This document shows positions 63,460 through 64,000 of a DNA stretch of 64,000 nt, piece by piece. The position numbers and the translations under genes were made by a program. The notes under the pieces were generated by a model, which saw only the letters and a program-made list of their open reading frames with translations, searched no databases and was not told the DNA's origin. Source of the DNA: Erysipelotrichaceae bacterium (GTDB taxonomy: Bacteria; Bacillota_I; Bacilli_A; Erysipelotrichales; Erysipelotrichaceae); assembly GCA_017473265.1 (NCBI GenBank), contig JAFULQ010000026.1, forward strand, positions 1-64,000. Direction: 5' to 3'. Positions within the stretch are counted from its first letter, which is position 1. Every line of letters starts with the position of its first letter.

Positions 63460-64000
63460 TTAATAACTAGTTTTTACTGTTTTACCAGCAACTAATTGAC
63501 ATCCACCACTTGTACCAATACGAGTAGCACCCGCATTTAACATATTTTCGAAGTCTTCAGCAGTACGAACTCCACCTGCAGCCTTAACTTCACATACATC
63601 TTTAACAGTATCTTTCATCAATTTAACATCTTCAACTGTTGCTCCATTTGTAGAGAAACCTGTGGATGTTTTAACGAATGCTGCTTTTGCATTCATACTT
63701 AATTCACACGCTTTTACTTTTTCTTCATCTGTTAATAAACATGTTTCAATGATAACTTTTACACATTTACCACCAGCAGCTTCAACTACAGCACGAATAT
63801 CATCTTCTACTAATTGATAATTTTGAGATTTCATAGCCCCAATATTCATTACCATATCAATTTCATCCGCACCATTTTCGATAGCTTCTTTTGTTTCAAA
63901 TGCTTTAGTACCACTTGTTGTAGCACCCAATGGGAAACCTACAACTGTACAAACTTTAACATCAGTACCTTCTAAAGCTTCCTTACATGTTTTTACCCAT
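63460..64000 (-). CDS. deoC: Deoxyribose-phosphate aldolase, 5' end outside the window
   Basis: The last 180 or so residues are present, and the frame continues to the window edge without a stop (…[20 protein letters not shown]). It has [26 protein letters not shown], the Schiff-base lysine in [16 protein letters not shown] and [15 protein letters not shown]. DeoC cleaves 2-deoxyribose-5-phosphate in deoxynucleoside breakdown. The internal TTG at 63930 is not the true start. Confidence 0.96.
   Translation of the reverse strand, partial: WVKTCKEALEGTDVKVCTVVGFPLGATTSGTKAFETKEAIENGADEIDMVMNIGAMKSQNYQLVEDDIRAVVEAAGGKCVKVIIETCLLTDEEKVKACELSMNAKAAFVKTSTGFSTNGATVEDVKLMKDTVKDVCEVKAAGGVRTAEDFENMLNAGATRIGTSGGCQLVAGKTVKTSY

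Noticed and set aside
1-64000. tRNA, rRNA or CRISPR arrays
   Set aside because: No cloverleaf ends, rRNA-like stretches or regularly spaced repeats were seen by eye; a tRNAscan or CRISPR finder run would settle this.

Overview
The window looks like a chromosomal segment of a low-GC, spore-lineage Firmicute. PolC-type replicative polymerase, homodimeric GlyRS, T-box leaders, AT-rich codon use, strong AGGAGG ribosome sites and sporulation genes (sigE, sigG, gpr, spoIIP, yqfC, yqfD, a spo0A-like gene) all fit. The divergent forms of Spo0A and SpoIIGA and the gene order suggest Erysipelotrichia, but that placement is inference. Almost all genes lie on the minus strand.

Layout, left to right. 0-12.7 kb: polC, an alpha/beta-hydrolase, tmcAL (plus strand), an aminotransferase with an Lrp regulator, yebC, and pheS-pheT behind a Phe T-box. 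12.9-19.1 kb: a RibD-like reductase, an ysgA-like rRNA methyltransferase, ileS behind an Ile T-box, divIVA, ylmH and sepF. 19.1-23.4 kb: a three-gene DUF4956 / VTC / CotH-lamin-tail module. 23.4-27.3 kb: ylmC, sigG, hflX (plus strand), sigE and spoIIGA. This is the Bacillus spoIIG-ylm-divIVA-ileS order with two insertions, and spoIIGA is interrupted by one in-frame TAG. 27.3-34 kb: Ca-type P-ATPase, lepA, rho and an ArAE-type membrane protein. 34-37.6 kb: a pyruvate formate-lyase operon in which the glycyl-radical domain is a separate gene, plus a YciI protein. 37.6-45.4 kb: a membrane-fused PstS-like protein, a Spo0A-like regulator, a ZIP transporter, rsmF-like, fmt, a yqxA-position gene, spoIIP, gpr and rpsT. 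45.5-50.5 kb: trmK, rpoD, dnaG and glyS. 56.3-64 kb: recO, era, cdd, dgkA, ybeY, a C39-like protein, a CorC/HlyC-type protein, phoH, yqfD, yqfC, rpsU and the 3' part of deoC.

The accessory part is a 5.74-kb insertion between recO and glyS, which are normally neighbours. It is bounded by 21-bp terminal inverted repeats (20 of 21 identical), and the same 9 bp (TAAAGTCAA) abut both ends, as expected of a transposition target duplication. Inside are an IS4-type DDE transposase, an XRE regulator, a ribbon-helix-helix protein with a candidate operator cluster, two lipoproteins, a membrane protein with a 45-residue partner, several very small proteins, a 20-residue strongly basic peptide whose ribosome site lies in a perfect hairpin, and a candidate structured RNA under a perfect-consensus promoter with its own terminator. 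I recognise no resistance or classical defence gene in it.

The most unusual points are the bounded transposon with its RNA and basic peptide, the two-polypeptide pyruvate formate-lyase, the nonsense codon in spoIIGA, the divergent Spo0A, and the CotH/VTC/DUF4956 module placed inside the division-gene cluster. I saw no tRNA, rRNA or CRISPR array.
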